Origin: Daphnia pulex
Taxonomy: Eukaryota; Arthropoda; Branchiopoda; Diplostraca; Daphniidae
Length of the DNA stretch: 64,000 nucleotides
Direction: 5' to 3'
Assembly (NCBI RefSeq): GCF_021134715.1
Contig: NC_060024.1
Location: 10,230,001-10,294,000, forward strand
This document shows positions 28,370 to 39,511 of this stretch, in pieces (position 1 is the first letter of the stretch; every line of letters begins with the position of its first letter). The translations under genes were made by a program, and so were the position numbers. The notes under the pieces were generated by a model. The model was not told the DNA's origin and made no database searches. It saw only the letters and a list, made by a program, of their open reading frames with translations.

Positions 28370-29149
28370 TTTCGGGACAGTAAGGGTATTTCCCGATACT
28401 TTTAATTAAACTTTCTTAATATTAAGTCTATTCTTTAAAAAAGCATTTTTTTTTTCACCACAACCCAGCCACAACCGCAGCACCAAAAAGCAAGACAAAT
28501 ATCGATTGTACTCTGGTTGCCTATGGTTACGTCGCTTGCGCTGCTCGATATGCTTAAAGTGCGCAGAGCGGGATGCGGGATAGCCTTTCGGTGGAATGCG
28601 GAAAACAACATCTCGCAGAATCTCATTTAAGTCATCTTTACTTATGTCTAGTTGTCTACTCCCTCATTTGCATTGCTTTCCTTTACTTTAAAATTAGTTT
28701 TGTCATACTCGCCAATTTTTTGTTTCCGTCCCTTAACTGTCTCGTCAGTCGTCACGTCGTGTTTCGCATATTTCAGATTTTAGTTTTTAGCGAATCTTGT
28801 GTGAAACTGGACATTAGGTGTCAAATAAATTTTTTAATGTGCCTCCAAAATAATTTAAAAAGTTTCTGATAAATATTAGATAAACATTTAATAAAATAAA
28901 AAGTATTTTGAATCCAACAATAAAGATTGCGCGGTTGCGCCGCATGCGCGCATGGGTCGCGGGTTGTATACCGCATACCACTCCCCGCAATTTAGGCATA
29001 CGCGGCGCTGCTGTAGAATACTGTATTGGAATTCTTATCTGACAGACGTGAGACGTGAAGTCGTGAACGGTGGCTCTCACGTTTGAATTTGTTGGATTGC
29101 CGGTAACTGCAGTTCAGAAAACGTGTTTCGAAAATTCTTCTCCCTATCA
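28370..29149. promoter_or_regulatory. Bidirectional promoter region between ZDHHC17 and aladin
   Basis: About 780 bp lies between two divergent start codons. It holds a run of T (about 28446) and a GC-rich patch with several CG-containing words near 28930-29010 (for example cgccgcatgcgcgcatgg), which may be a TATA-less core promoter. No additional ORF is supported. Confidence 0.45.
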
Positions 29150-31242
29150 ATGATGTCTTCTCAGTTAATTGGAATGGAATCTTTTCGGGAGTTCAAATCA
29201 TTTGCCACTGAAGATTTTGTTCATACGGATATATCTAAAACGCACGAGGTAATTTTAAACATGGAATGTTTGCATTACTTAGTATTGGTCAAGGTTAACT
29301 GTTGTAATATTTAAATAGGAAAGTCAACTACCAAAAGTTAATATAAATGTCCCAGTTTTGCCTCCCACGAAATTTCCCAGAAATGAAGCTGCTCTTGCAT
29401 TTATCCCAATAAAGGATAATGAAAAAATCTCTGTTTGGAAACAATTTCTGTTTATACGGTAAACAGCCTTTTTTTTATCTTTTTCAAATAAAAAATAAAT
29501 TCATGAATATACATGATATATGTTTGCTTACAGGAGAACACAGGGTATTTACCAAGCATTTGAGTTATTGTCACAAATGGATTTGAATAAGTGTTCAGCA
29601 AACAAAATGACATGTGGAGTATTAAGTCTTTGGAAAACTTTAAAAGCAATTCAGAGTGTTATAGTGCCCAATTCCAGTGTATGTATACATTGGAATAACA
29701 ATTCTTTAAGCTAACCACTTACACTGAAACCTTATAACTGGTTTATCTTTCAGGTGTTGTCTAGTGTTAATACTATAGCTACATTTTCACATACCAAAGA
29801 CTGGTCTACTAGCCCTGTAAGATTTCTTGCCTGGCATCCCCATTGTAACAAGCTCGCAGTTGCTACTAGAGATGATACTGTACTCGTGTATACCGGTTCT
29901 ACGTCTACTCCAGTTGTCGTCCGTCATTCATCACAGAAAGACATTTCATCTTTAGCTTGGAGGTATTTTTTATTCTATATTTTACATAAATTGTGTATGA
30001 TGGTTTACTTCACTCGTCACACATTATATTCTTACTAGACCCCTGTGTTCGGCTCAGTTAGCCGTTGGTTGCGCTTTGGGAGTGGCTCTTTGGACGGTCG
30101 ATCCAGCTTCATTAGGAACCCGACCGTCTGCCTCATGCTTAACTCATTTGCCTCATCCAACATCAGTCAATACCGTTTCCTGGGATCCTCAGGTAAATTT
30201 TATTTCTTCATCGTTTATCACGCTTATTTATGCTATCCGAATCATGATGCTGTAGGGCAAATATTTGGCTTCCGGTAGTGCAAAAGATTCTTCCTTGTAC
30301 ATATGGAATGTTGAAAATCGTGAAGCAACTTTACTCCAGAAAATGCGTGGAGGCGGATACACTTTTCTGACTTGGAACCCAACAGGTGACCGTCTTTTAG
30401 CGGGCACACCAGCAAACGTATTCAAGTAAGTACTGTCTATTTGATGGAATGTGAAACACACTCAAACTTTTACACACACAAAAAATTTCATCTTTCAGAA
30501 TTTGGGAAACCAGAACATGGTCAGCCGAGATCTGGGATGTGATGGACGGTCATATTCAGGCAGCGGCATGGAGCCCGTGTGGAACGAAAGCAATTTTTGC
30601 AGATTCCGTCCACCCCATACTTTATTGTGTGGATAAGGTAGGAACTACTGAACTGTTATGTATAACATTATATGCCATTCCAAATTTTATTCTTTCAGAG
30701 CTCCTCAACAAAAGCCGCGACTGTGGTAGCTGACTTCACAGAAACTCAGGCTTTAACAGAAGAAACTGAGAGGTATGGCTTTATATACTAATACAACTAA
30801 GCATTCACACTACAGATCGCATCAATGCAGATTCGGTGGTCTGGTACAAGATCTTGTGTGGGATCCCCGAGGAGAAAGATTGGCTGTCATTTTTCGAACT
30901 TCAGATTATGTGGCCCTATTCCGCACCCGATATTCGCCAACTTTGAGTTTGTTTCCATGGTATTAACATTCACTTCCAAAAATATTATTCGTATTTCAAC
31001 ACTCACTTTCATTTTAGTGGCGTGATGAAAGGAGAACTTGATGAAGTGGCAACTACGATTCAATTTAAACCTGATTTTGAAAACGGAGCCCTTCTAACTG
31101 TGGTAATATTATGTTTTTGCAACTCCTAATTAAAAAAACACTCGAGTTAACTTTTTGTTTACGTTCCTATTTGCAGGGTTGGTCTTCCGGTCGAATTCAA
31201 CATGTGCCTTTCTCTTTTCTTCCTCAACACCTTGAGACCTAA
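29150..31242 (+). CDS. AAAS: Aladin, WD-repeat nucleoporin
   Basis: Nuclear pore complex protein of the cytoplasmic side, anchored through NDC1 in animals. Exons: 29150-29248, 29319-29458, 29534-29678, 29754-29962, 30039-30192, 30256-30425, 30499-30637, 30699-30772, 30816-30959, 31018-31102, 31177-31242; total 1425 nt, 474 residues. WD-type blades are clear: VRFLAWHPHCNKLAVATRDD, ISSLAWRPLCSAQLAVGC, VNTVSWDPQGKYLASGS with LYIWNV, YTFLTWNPTGDRLLAG with FKIWET, and VQDLVWDPRGERLAVIF. Order and spacing match the aladin family. The start is either of two adjacent ATG codons (29150 or 29153); the frame is open upstream but without another ATG. Its 3' end converges on NXT1, with 132 bp between stop codons. 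Confidence 0.94.
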
Positions 31243-31374
31243 ATTTAACCATAATTTTCCCAAATTTGTATCGGCAAACCTTTCGTGAATCCATGATAAT
31301 TTACTAGTACATGCTATCTCAAATAAATAACAAAATATAAATGTTTCGTCAAAATATTACTGTATTGCAAGTAT

Positions 31375-32091
31375 TTAGGAAAGAACTTTCTGGAAGCGAA
31401 GGCAATCAGAAACAACTTTCCATTTACTCTCTTGTGCTGTTATGAGGAAATCTTGACAAAATGGCTGTGCAGGCTTTTTTTCATATCTCACTATTCCAGC
31501 TACAGTAACCATGATAGTTGATTGACCTTTTATTGCTTCATCTGTAATATCATAAAAAAATATAATTAACATTTAAAAAAAAAAAAAAACTCAAAATGTT
31601 CTAACATACCATGAACTGGTTGTGCATCAAGGCTTACAATTTGATGATCACTTACAGGAAGTTTCTCAAGAAAGGCTTGAATTACCATATTTCCTGCCAC
31701 AGAACTACCATTCCAAACTAAAACTGCTGTGTCCATATACAGTCTTGAAACTAACTAGAAATATTGTTGGATATTAGGGACGTTAAAATTTATAGCAAAA
31801 CTTAAAGTTACATTTCTCTTTTTGTCAAGACATTCATAGTAGAGTTTTGTAAATTCCTGGGCTGTAGAACAAGCTTCATCAATCAGCACTCTTTTATCCT
31901 GCAAGATAAAAGCCACATTTATGCTAGATTTTACATTGTAGAAGATGAAAGAGATTAAAAGATGGAAATAATACTCTTAGGTTAGTACTAAAATATAGGT
32001 TTTTAGAATTTTATAAACATGAATCATGCAAGATGTCAGTGACAAGTCAAATCTAAACTCAAGTATAATTACTTACAACTACAATTGCCAT
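31375..32091 (-). CDS. NXT1: NXT1/p15, NTF2-related mRNA export factor
   Basis: Small NTF2-fold partner of NXF1/TAP in bulk mRNA export through nuclear pores. Exons in transcript order: 32091-32077, 31898-31812, 31754-31610, 31541-31375; total 414 nt, 137 residues, against about 140 in human NXT1. Family signatures are IDEACSTAQEFTKLYYECLDK, then KKRNLVSRLYMDTAVLVWNG, then AQPVHDEA near the middle, and WKVVSDCLRFQ at the end. The first exon encodes only MAIVV, so it is easily missed. That short N-terminus aligns well with the human protein, which supports the start. The gene is convergent with aladin, another export-related gene, but I infer no functional linkage from that. Confidence 0.94.
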
Positions 32092-32615
32092 GTGTATGTC
32101 AAGTGCTTTTGAAGCAAATTAAAGAGAAAAAAAAGTTATTTTCAAGCTGAAGACGTAGTAAGGTAAGTCAGGAACTAAATGCTCACGAACAAATTTAATA
32201 GAATCGAAATAGTTCGACCAGAATTACGAAGTTCATAAAACAACTAGCAGACAAACATGTATTGAATTAACATGTCGCACAGCGTTGTAAAATCGAACAA
32301 TAATAAAACGCGAGACGCGAGCGCCGAGCGGGTCGAGCGGGTTGGTAAAAAAATCCCAAACCAAAATTAAAAATAAAGTGTTTAAAGCAGGTTAAAGTCA
32401 TTCAGTTGAGAACTATGACACCTGGGTGGCTGGGTCATTGATATCTCACCTTTTCAAACACAATAAAATGTGTACAGTACGGTCTACCGTTATAAGGATT
32501 TTGCGGTACTTTGACCTTTTTTGTTAGTGACCTTGGTCTGGTCATCATAGATTCAGGGTCAGTGTACAATCGAATGCTTGAGCTGTAGTAGTTCAGACTT
32601 CAGAACCTACACAAA
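32092..32615. promoter_or_regulatory. Divergent intergenic region between NXT1 and a small secreted-protein gene
   Basis: About 520 bp. It contains a GC-rich CG-dense block around 32305-32345 (gcgagacgcgagcgccgagc) flanked by A/T-rich DNA. No TATA box or ORF is convincing. Confidence 0.4.
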
Positions 32616-32996
32616 ATGGCATGTGAATGTAAGCACAAAATATCTTTCTATCTTGTTGTTATTGTCTTGACTATTTGCACGGAAAGTGTTTTCACTATGT
32701 TGGGTAAGTAAGATTGGCAGAGTAATTGTTTAATTTAAAATGAGACACAATTTACAATTTCTTTTGCATTGTTTCTAGATACTTCAATGTCTTGTTCAGA
32801 TGGTGACTGTCCGCCGAATAAAGAATGTTTTGTACCGTCATGCTACGGATCTTCTTGTCGGAGCGTACAACCTGTTTGCTTGACAGTTTTAAACGCCTCT
32901 GACTTTACCTGGGACGCTGATGGAACTGATTCTGACGATAAAATTCTAAAAGTTGAATTTAATATAGTCAATCCGGAAGAACTACGATTACTGTAA
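32616..32996 (+). CDS. Small Cys-rich secreted protein, function unknown
   Basis: Two exons, 32616-32703 and 32779-32996, join in frame to 306 nt (101 residues). The N-terminus MACECKHKISFYLVVIVLTI followed by CTESVF looks like a signal peptide or a single membrane anchor. The second exon begins with a compact six-cysteine block (spacing C-x4-C-x5-C-x4-C-x4-C-x6-C) containing DGDCPPNKEC, like the short Cys-rich repeats seen in many extracellular proteins. Then follow one N-glycosylation motif (NAS) and an acidic tail (DADGTDSDDK). A poly-A signal lies at about 33038. I do not recognise a named family. Signal peptide, intact splice sites and an upstream promoter-sized gap make it a plausible gene. 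Confidence 0.62.
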
Positions 32997-33138
32997 TTCA
33001 TCACTCAAAAGTAAAATCATGTTTAGCTATACAAATACAATAAATGGTCATACAAGGGTAATATTTATTCGTCGTCTCTACAACATACAAAAGTTTTAAA
33101 ACGTCTCATCATTAAACATGCGAGGGTGTTCTCATAAG

Positions 33139-36100
33139 CTAATTATGTAAAGTAGGTAAACTTAAGCGAAAACAGCGGTGAATAGGCTGGGAGTCGCTAG
33201 TGATGTCGTCAGGTAAACAAAGCCTTGGATTATTCGAACAAAGTTCCTTTTGAAGTGTTGGATAGTCAAACGATAACAATTGCGTACAGCCCATTAAATC
33301 AATGCGACTCAATTGTCCATTATTCGTCATCAACATTGCGCGTAATCCATGTGAAGTAAATTGTAAACAATATGCTAAACACAAATTGTCTAGGGCAGGG
33401 AACGAGGAAGCAACTGCCACTAAAGATTGATCAGTTAGTTGACTTCCAGCCAAAGCCAACTGCTTTAAGTTAGACAGTCGATGCGCGGATGCAGGTAAGA
33501 TAGTTTTCTCAATCAAAATATCATTCAAGCCAGATACCCAGCTGAGATCGAGAACTGTCAATTTAGGCTGAAGAGCTCGGTTGAAAGAAGTTGGCGACAC
33601 TGACGGAAGTTTTAAAGCAGCAAGGACGCTTGCGTTACAGCCTTGAATGCTAAGTGTTGTGAGGTGAGGCAAACGATCCATTAGCCATGCACATTGTTGA
33701 TGTGAAAAGGAGGACCAATCCATCACCAAACACCTAGGCTGGCGGCGGATTATTCCGGCCAACACGATAGGAGTTAGCTGCCGGTGTGAGAGATCCATTA
33801 ACTTCCATAGTGAAGGATCGATAGAATATCGATTCCATGATCGGCAAACCCGCATGCAAACCAGTAGTTCACCAATCGACAGGTATTGAAATACTGGTAT
33901 GAGTAATTCAGGTCGCAGAATCAATTCTAGCTTATCCGACAGTTGGCCTAGCAAAATTCCGGAAGCTTTTCTCCTCTGTGTTTTTGAATCAATGTGGCTA
34001 ATGGTAGATGGTCGCGCTAACGCAACGATAGGCTGCCGCACTTTTTTAGCCATCTCCAATTGTTGTTGTTGCCTGAGTTGATCCCGCAGGTGAGGGAAGG
34101 GGGATTCCATTTTATGTGGAGAGAACTTTGTTTCTGACACAAGTGCCTCATAGGGTTCATTTGATTCCTCTGCCGGCTCCTCTTTCTTGATAATGATTGG
34201 TGACAGCACATCGTTCTTAGGAATTACTTGTTCCACCTTGTTTTCAACAAATTCTCTTTTCACAATAACGGAAACTTGCGAACTTGAACAGCTGGGTTTG
34301 GTTTGGAGAACTGATGAACGTGAAGTTGAAGAAACACTGTGTTCTACTTTAATAGGTGTGGTGTTGAATGAAGTAGGAAGAGGTTTCTTGCTTTTAGAGT
34401 TGGCCGGTTGTGCAACCCTTACAACAGGAACCCCTGTTATAGCTAAGTGGGTTTGATCTTTTCTGTGTTGTTCAACTAAAGTCCGGACGTCTTGGATTAG
34501 GGCGACGGGGTTCACAAGCAAATCAGGAACGTTCTTGCGTGTTGGAGCTAGTGAATGTAAATAGAGCACAATCGCTCGAAGGCCATGTAATTCACTGGCT
34601 GTTAAGTGGACGTGTTGCGGTTGGCTTGGTGTAACTTTTTCGATATGCGTCTGTCCCTTTTTAAATAAATGAGAATTATTAAAATCTTAAATAGAGCTTG
34701 AGTATTTACGGAACATACTTGTTGAAGCTGAGAAAAATCCAGGTGGTCTTTCCCCAATAAAGTGTAGACGTATCTTTCGAGGACGTACCAAAGCATTTCC
34801 TGTAAATTATTGCAAAGCACAACACTCTGGTTTACGGAATAAATAAACAATATTAATAAATAAATACCGTATAAAATGGGAAACGAAATTTAGCAGGTAC
34901 GCGAGTGCTGTCTTCCAATTGCGCTATCCGCAATTGATTTTCAATGGCAAAGCTATGAAGAAAATTGCCACCGAATACAAGAGAATCTGATGGTGTGTAA
35001 ACTGCATGAATCCAGCCTGAGGGAATGAGGAAAGTGTTGCCAGCCACCAAATGTACACGACCACATTTCTCGACCAGATCACCAAAAAAAATGTCGCTCT
35101 GCTTGCCGGATAAAGTCCATTGTTCGTACAACTGTAGATTACGTTCCGTCGGAGGTATCAACCAGAAAACCTAAACAACTTGTTCATGTAAATAAGTTAT
35201 AACAGTGTATGTGGATATTTGGTACATACCTTAGAACCCCTGATAATGTGATACCAGACTGAAGTGCCACCAAAGTCGATATGAAAATCTGTGTAACACC
35301 CAGCGACGCTCATCAAGCAATATTTCTGAACTTTGGGATACCACATATCGTCCATTGAGTTAGTCGATTCTTTTTGAAGCATTCTCAAAGCCCGAGGCCA
35401 CATGACCTCAACCCAGTCAAGAAGACTAACCTGCAATGTAAGATGTTAAATTTCATGCTGCAACTGTGAACAACAACAACAAGAAAAATGTACTGTTGAA
35501 GGAGGATGGACCATGTGTTCGAGTTTTGTGTGGGAAAACTCTAGGCTAATGACATTCAATAAGCGATCTTTATTGGGGCTTTCATAGTACTGCTGCCATT
35601 CTTTCATAGTCATTTCCAAATTCCTTTGAGTAGCAACTTCCATTACATCCACCATTCTTCTTGAACCTACAATTTTTAAAGCATTACTCACAAATATAAG
35701 CACTAAGATCTAATTTATATAATTACCAACACACTGTCTAACATCTCCAACAGAAAAATCAGATTTTGGAACTTTCATATCCAGCCCTGACTTATCTTTG
35801 AATAATAAAGGGGTACTGAAACCATTCTTTTGAACATATCCCATGGTAAAATCTGTAGAACTGTAAATATTTAACATTTTCAAATAAATTAAGTTGACAA
35901 TGGATATTAACTTACCCTTTCCTTGCATCTCTTGAACAAACAAATTTTCAAACTTATCCGTTGTAAGTTTAAGATCAAGACTGAAGGATGGAAGAGAGCT
36001 AAATGCCAGTTCAAGATCCAAGTCATCATCATCGTCTAAATCTGAGTTTTGACTTCGTCCTCCACGTTTTCTCTAGAACATCGTTATATTTTATTATTAG

Positions 36101-36227
36101 GAAACAAATAAGACAACCGATAGAACAAGATTAAACTTACTTGTGATGTGCGTCCCCTTCTACGGTTACTTTTTCTTTGTTTTTTTGCTACTGAGTGAGG
36201 AAGCGAATTGTCTTCCACTTCCGACAT
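33139..36227 (-). CDS. KDM2: KDM2-type JmjC histone demethylase with F-box and LRRs, lacking CXXC and PHD
   Basis: Fe(II)/2-oxoglutarate lysine demethylase of the JHDM1 family (H3K36me), nuclear. Exons in transcript order: 36227-36141, 36072-35916, 35852-35727, 35666-35494, 35430-35230, 35170-34868, 34799-34719, 34656-33139; total 2646 nt, 881 residues. The JmjC core is intact: [20 protein letters not shown] with Fe ligands H231 and D233, and [12 protein letters not shown] with H303. The last exon carries the post-JmjC helix ([24 protein letters not shown]), then about 170 residues of Ser/Lys/Gln-rich linker with a single cysteine. After that comes an F-box (about 620-660: [20 protein letters not shown]) and leucine-rich repeats to the end. 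Vertebrate KDM2A/B have a CXXC and a PHD finger in that linker. Here the linker is inside one exon, so the fingers cannot be restored by splicing there. Confidence 0.95.
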
Positions 36228-36744
36228 TTGGATCTGGTGCTCAAATACTCAATATATAAACGAAATAACAACCAATTTCAGTGACGGAACTCACAAAAAT
36301 TAAACACGTAAAATAGAGAAATGGTAAATTGCTATTATTTTTCTTTACCAAACACTAAACTAGTAGTATCGATATACATAATCAGCAAATCGATCAATTA
36401 AAACCAATGAAATAGGAAACGATTATATGTTAATTATTTTATTGAATTAAATTCTAAAAATTTAAAAATCAATAAATTTTTTATCACATTATAGAAATAA
36501 TAGAAATAATTTCATATATTTTTGTTGGCACTAGTGGATGAGACGATCCCAAATCCCCCCCCCCCCCCCAAAAAAAAAAAAAGAAAACACGTGGAATGTC
36601 AAACCTGACGGACGTCTGCTACAGGTTTCTCCGTTTCTGGTTTAGTTCTAGTTTTCTTGAACTAGAATTAAGAATTATTCGTTCTTCGTTGCATGTAAAC
36701 ATAGGCTAACTCCAGTTTTACGGAGAAATTTATTTGGTTTTCCA
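36228..36744. promoter_or_regulatory. Bidirectional promoter region between KDM2 and ANKZF1, with a C15-A13 run
   Basis: About 520 bp between divergent start codons. It contains a striking homopolymer junction of about 15 C followed by 13 A at 36555-36582, and very A/T-rich DNA at 36360-36530. No ORF is supported. Confidence 0.5.
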
Positions 36745-39245
36745 ATGGCTACATGTGATTCAGTTAATTTAGGAACGGTACCTCGTAGTGAAAAAAAGAA
36801 AAGATACATTATTTGCAACCAACAAGACGTTTCGGAAATATGGAATGGACTGGTGCTGTGTGCATCGAAAGTCAAGGATGAAGTTTTTGCGCTCGAAGGT
36901 AAATTTTGTATTAAAATTTTTTTTAAATGGTAACAAGTATCATTAGTTTTTGTATCCCATCAGAACCAATCAAGACAACTGATCAGCTATTAGGTGAAGA
37001 ACTACATTGCCGAACCTGCCTCATCAGTTTTACAGGAAATGATGACTATAGACTGCATTATAGGGATGATTTACACCGTTATAATCTAAAATTAAAGTTG
37101 AATGGAAAACCACCCATTAGCCAAGATGAATTCTGTGAAATTGAAGATGGAATATCCAGTATATCAGGTTCAGATAGTGAAGAAGATTCGTCTGAGGGAA
37201 CACTCAAAGCATCTGTGGGAAGCCCTAAAATTTACTTTCAAAATCAGGCAGCACAGAAAATGGCTGTATACCGTTGTTTGTTGCATTCAAAAAAGGTATG
37301 AATTGAAATTTAATTATATTTTCCTTGTGACCTTCCCATCAATATTTTTTTTGTTACTATTTCAGAAACCACCTAATAGTGACACAGAATTACTCCAGCT
37401 TATTCAGTCATTGCCAAAGCAAAACATGTGGGCTATAATTATGTTAGGAGGTGGTCATTTTGCTGCAGCAATTTACCAAGGTAAGTTTAAACCACATCCA
37501 ATCAGTAAATCAGTTAGGCCTAATTGTTATTTGAATGTGAAATTATAATTATTAGGAGCTGATTTGATTCACCACAAGACTTTTCATTCATACACTGTCA
37601 GAGCTAAGCAAGGTGGGGGTCAGTCTAGTAGGGATAACAAATCTGGAGGTGGCTCCCATCCAAAATCAGCAGGTGCCTCTCTTCGACGCTACAACGAAGC
37701 AGCCTTTGCAGAGGTACTACAACATTTTAGGGTCATGTAAACATCGATCTTTGAATGATTATTTTCTATGTTTTTCTTTCTAGCATGTTCAATCTTTGTT
37801 TATTTCCTGGTGCGATGTACTGAAAAAATGCCACTTTATTTTGTATCGGGCAGCAAGTTCGAACCAGACAATTATGTTTGGAGGGAAAAATCCATTTTTT
37901 GACCGAAGCGATCCACGATTAAGATCAATTCCTTTCCCTACAAGACGAGCTACTCTAAACGAAGTTCAAAGAGTTTGGTTGCATTTGGCAACGGTTGAAC
38001 TAGTTGGTAAGTTCAGATGTTTTTTCGAGTCTATTAATTTATAATGGTACACCTAATCGTAAGAGTTTATTTGGTATTTAAAGATGAAGAAGTAGCTGTA
38101 GAAGATGATTTAACAAAGGTGATTTCAACGACACAGAATTTGCAGCTTGGCGAAGAAACAAGTGATGATGAACTAAAGGTCTTGGAACTTCAACGCGCAA
38201 AAAGAATGAAGAAAAAAATTGTGGCAAAAATCAATAGCAATATCGCTGTTCAACCTGTTGAAATAAGTAATTTTGTATTTTGTTGTTGGTGATTTAAATA
38301 ATTTTATTATTTTTAAAATTCATAGTTGTTGATGACAAGGATCTTTTCCCTGGTGAAAAAGATATAATTGAGAACATTTTTCTTACTATCAAGCGAGGAA
38401 ATGCTGATTTATTTGACAAGGAGATTGACAAATTGTCAGAGATTTTGGATTCGTATCGTGAAGAGTACCATCTGGATATGACAGATGTTTTGAATCAGAG
38501 GCTTGGCGACGATTGTGAAACTTTGCTTCAGCGATCAGCGATGGTCAACAAGCGGGCTAATTTTGTTTGGTATTGTGAAAAATAAAAATTGTTTTGTGCG
38601 TGTTTTTAAGTAATCCTTGGTTTTTCGTTTCAGGAAATTGATGGAGCTGGGATGTGACCCTTCTTTGAGCGATGCTTCCGGAAGAGTTCCTTACATGGTA
38701 GCATCAGATAAAGAAACGCGAGCAACGTTTCGCCGGTTTATGGGTGCTTATCCCGATCGATTTGATTTTATCAAAGCAGCGATTCCCTCACCTTTGACAG
38801 ATGAAATAGAGAAACAAAAAGCAGATAAACTGGCCGAAAAGCGTAAAGTTCAGAAGCAGGCTAAAAAAGAAAAAAAGTCTATCGAGAAAGCTAAAATGGA
38901 AGAAGAAAAACGAGTACAGGAGGAATTGCGTAAAGTTGAAGAAGAGAAACGCAAAATTGAAGAAGACAAAGCTCGTTTTGTAGCGCTATCTGATAGAGAA
39001 AAGGTACGATTTTAAAAAATGAAACCGAACGAAAAAATTAATATTTTCCCCTTTTTCAGAGAGCTTTGGCTGCTGAACGACGATTATTAGCGAATGCATC
39101 AGTTACTGGATTGGCAACTCCAGTTTTGGTTCGTTGCTTCCTTTGTGGTTTGGATATCAGCGGCAAAGTTCCATTTGAATACAACAACAACAAATTTTGC
39201 TCACCTCCGTGTTTGCAAAAGCATCGTAAACTAAATGTCAAATAA
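36745..39245 (+). CDS. ANKZF1: ANKZF1/Vms1 peptidyl-tRNA hydrolase of ribosome quality control
   Basis: Releases nascent chains from stalled 60S ribosomes; cytosolic, also recruited to stressed mitochondria, and linked to p97. Exons: 36745-36898, 36964-37295, 37366-37480, 37556-37713, 37784-38006, 38084-38266, 38326-38569, 38634-39003, 39060-39245; total 1965 nt, 654 residues. A C2H2 finger (C67, C70, H83, H89) is followed by the VLRF1 catalytic domain: MLGGGHFAAAIYQG, HKTFHSYTVRAKQGGGQSSR. Gln223 in the GGGQ loop sits where the catalytic Gln of the family lies. Ankyrin-like sequence follows (LMELGCDPSLSDASGRVPY), then a long charged coiled coil (about residues 520-590) and a C-terminal Cys4 knuckle (CFLCG ... 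FCSPPC). The usual p97-binding tail (VIM) is not obvious after the knuckle. Confidence 0.95.
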
Positions 39246-39511
39246 AATTGATTAAGGTTGTACTTGGAGGAGATTACAAAAACATTTTTTGGTTTTTTTT
39301 TCACCAAATTTATCTTCTAGTTTGGTTCTTATTTTTGTTCTCTTTTTTGTAAAAATAGTAGATTACTTTGTTAAGAAGAAATTGGCAAATTGCGCACCAA
39401 GTCAGCCACTCTGCCAAAAGGGCCCAAGGCAATGCGCACCAAAACCAAATTGTGTGATCTGGCAACGCTGCATGTTTGAATGAGTAGTCAACATTTCGAA
39501 ATTAGCCGAAA

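Noticed and set aside
30045-30278. 77-codon plus-strand frame in aladin
   Set aside because: It is an out-of-frame reading across an aladin exon; the WD-repeat frame fits splice sites and family sequence.
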